A stretch of 16,042 bases of DNA from Prevotella sp. (GTDB lineage: Bacteria; Bacteroidota; Bacteroidia; Bacteroidales; Bacteroidaceae): NCBI GenBank assembly GCA_021204735.1, contig JAJPYV010000142.1, positions 1 through 16,042 on the forward strand. Reading direction: 5' to 3'. Positions 15,030 through 16,042 of the stretch are shown one piece after another. The position numbers and the translations under genes are program-made. Position 1 is the stretch's first letter; the number at the start of each line of letters is the position of its first letter. The notes beneath the pieces are model-generated. The model did no database searches, was not told where the DNA came from, and worked only from the letters and a program-made list of their open reading frames with translations.

Positions 15030-15067
15030 CCGCACCTTACGATTATGCGTTAAGGTGCGGTTTTTTC
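15030..15067 (+). terminator. Intrinsic terminator of tRNA-Gln
   Basis: CCGCACCTTA (15030-15039) and TAAGGTGCGG (15051-15060) form a perfect 10-bp stem with an 11-base loop, followed directly by six T. It starts 24 bases after the tRNA. Confidence 0.93.
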
Positions 15068-15130
15068 TTTGCATAAATATTTATTACCTTTATTATTTGT
15101 TAAACACATAATTTTCTCAATTTTTTTTCG

Positions 15131-15138
15131 TAAGTTTG
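15131..15138 (+). promoter_or_regulatory. Likely kduI -7 promoter element
   Basis: TAAGTTTG fits TAnnTTTG. No TTTG lies 19-21 bases upstream; the region is a long T-run instead. The start near 15145 gives a leader of about 49 bases. Nothing else is seen between the terminator and kduI. Confidence 0.5.
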
Positions 15139-15193
15139 CAGTAATTATGCGTAAAAGGGTAAATAACAAAATTCAAACTAAAAAATAAATTAT

Positions 15194-16039
15194 ATGAAAA
15201 CAAATTATGAAATCCGCTATGCGGCTCATCCAGAGGACGCAAAGAGCTATGACACAAAACGTATCCGTCGTGACTTCCTTATCGAGAAAGTATTTACGGC
15301 AGACGAAGTAAACATGGTATATTCAATGTACGACAGGATGCTTGTCGGCGGTGCCATGCCAGTAAATGAAGAACTGAAACTCGAGGCTATCGACCCATTG
15401 AAAGCTGACTATTTCACCACAAGGCGTGAGGTAGGTATCTACAACGTTGGTCAAGGTGAGGGCACAGTGAAAGTTGGTGACGAGACATTCACACTCGGTT
15501 ACAAAGAGGCATTGTATATTGGTCGTGGTGACCGTGACGTATATTTCAGTAGTAAAGATGCGTCGAAACCAGCGAAATTCTATTTCAACAGTGTAACCGC
15601 TCACAAGGAATATCCTTGCAAGAAGGTAACAAAAGCAGATGCAGTAATAGCACACTTAGGAGCTCTTGAGACAAGCAACGAGCGTGACATCAACAAGATG
15701 ATAGTAACACAGGTACTCGATTCATGCCAGCTTCAGATGGGTATGACAGAACTCGCACCGGGCAGCGTATGGAACACCATGCCAGCACACGTACACAGTC
15801 GTCGTATGGAGGCTTACTTCTACTTTGAGGTACCAGAAGACCAGGCAGTATGCCACTTCATGGGTGAAATCGAAGAGACACGCCACATCTGGATGAAGGG
15901 AGACCAAGCAGTTCTCTCTCCACAATGGAGTATCCACAGTGCTGCAGCTACCCACAACTACACCTTCATCTGGGGTATGGGCGGTGAGAATCTTGACTAT
16001 GGAGATCAGGACTTCTCTGAGATTACGGATCTGAAATAA
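15194..16039 (+). CDS. kduI: 5-dehydro-4-deoxy-D-glucuronate isomerase
   Basis: 281 aa cytoplasmic zinc enzyme that interconverts 5-keto-4-deoxyuronate and 3-deoxy-D-glycero-2,5-hexodiulosonate, a step in using unsaturated uronates released from pectin and other polyuronides. The cupin metal site is intact: H199 and H201 ([14 protein letters not shown]), E206 and H248 ([16 protein letters not shown]). The N-terminus [17 protein letters not shown] is that of the family and the length matches the E. coli enzyme (278 aa). It has its own promoter after the tRNA terminator. Only three bases remain after its stop, so a downstream partner such as kduD would lie outside. It complements the secreted pectate lyase at 8211-9452. 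Confidence 0.96.
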   Translation: MKTNYEIRYAAHPEDAKSYDTKRIRRDFLIEKVFTADEVNMVYSMYDRMLVGGAMPVNEELKLEAIDPLKADYFTTRREVGIYNVGQGEGTVKVGDETFTLGYKEALYIGRGDRDVYFSSKDASKPAKFYFNSVTAHKEYPCKKVTKADAVIAHLGALETSNERDINKMIVTQVLDSCQLQMGMTELAPGSVWNTMPAHVHSRRMEAYFYFEVPEDQAVCHFMGEIEETRHIWMKGDQAVLSPQWSIHSAAATHNYTFIWGMGGENLDYGDQDFSEITDLK

Positions 16040-16042
16040 TAC

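Noticed and set aside
15042..15155. Direct repeat ATTATGCGT in the tRNA terminator loop and before kduI
   Set aside because: Only 9 bases, two copies, with no conserved flanks; likely coincidence.
1..16042. Mobile element, CRISPR array, toxin-antitoxin or phage-defence genes
   Set aside because: No transposase, integrase, spaced direct repeats or defence domains were found on either strand; genes are housekeeping or metabolic.

Overview
The window looks like chromosomal DNA of a Bacteroidales bacterium, most likely a Prevotella-type organism. The evidence is: promoters of the Bacteroidetes form (TTTG, 19-20 bases, TAnnTTTG) before several genes; an almost complete lack of Shine-Dalgarno sites; Bacteroidetes-restricted families (DUF4254, DUF4271); a long-tailed RNase III directly after acpP-fabF; and a secreted pectate lyase with a signal peptide cleaved before Gln. 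No phage, insertion sequence, CRISPR array or plasmid feature is visible. The genus is an inference.

Layout. Positions 1-2000 are on the minus strand: a rubredoxin, then a translationally coupled pair of a DUF4254 protein and a GT9 heptosyltransferase-like enzyme (cell-surface glycan). A divergent promoter region with a perfect 15-base dyad separates this pair from pdxB (vitamin B6 synthesis) on the plus strand. Next comes acpP-fabF-rnc (fatty acid synthesis plus RNase III), where rnc overlaps fabF by 11 bases and starts with a run of strong hairpins. Convergent to it, on the minus strand, are an OPT-family oligopeptide transporter and, upstream of that, a secreted family 1 pectate lyase; a clear intrinsic terminator lies between them. 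From 9742 the plus strand carries metK, then DUF4271 - hemD-like - rnpA - yidD - tyrS as a tight, probably co-transcribed group. A tRNA-Gln(TTG) with its own promoter and intrinsic terminator follows, and the window ends with kduI.

Working together: acpP and fabF are partners in fatty acid elongation. Pectate lyase and KduI sit at the two ends of pectin use (extracellular cleavage, then isomerisation of the unsaturated uronate product), although they are not in one operon. rnpA and yidD are a classic pair joining tRNA maturation and membrane protein insertion; here they are tied to hemD-like and DUF4271 genes.

Most of the window is ordinary housekeeping. I see no convincing new multi-gene system. 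The best unexplained signals are the structured start of the rnc coding region, the dyad between the DUF4254 and pdxB promoters, the heptanucleotide repeat in the pdxB leader, and the conserved but unexplained DUF4271-hemD-rnpA-yidD linkage.
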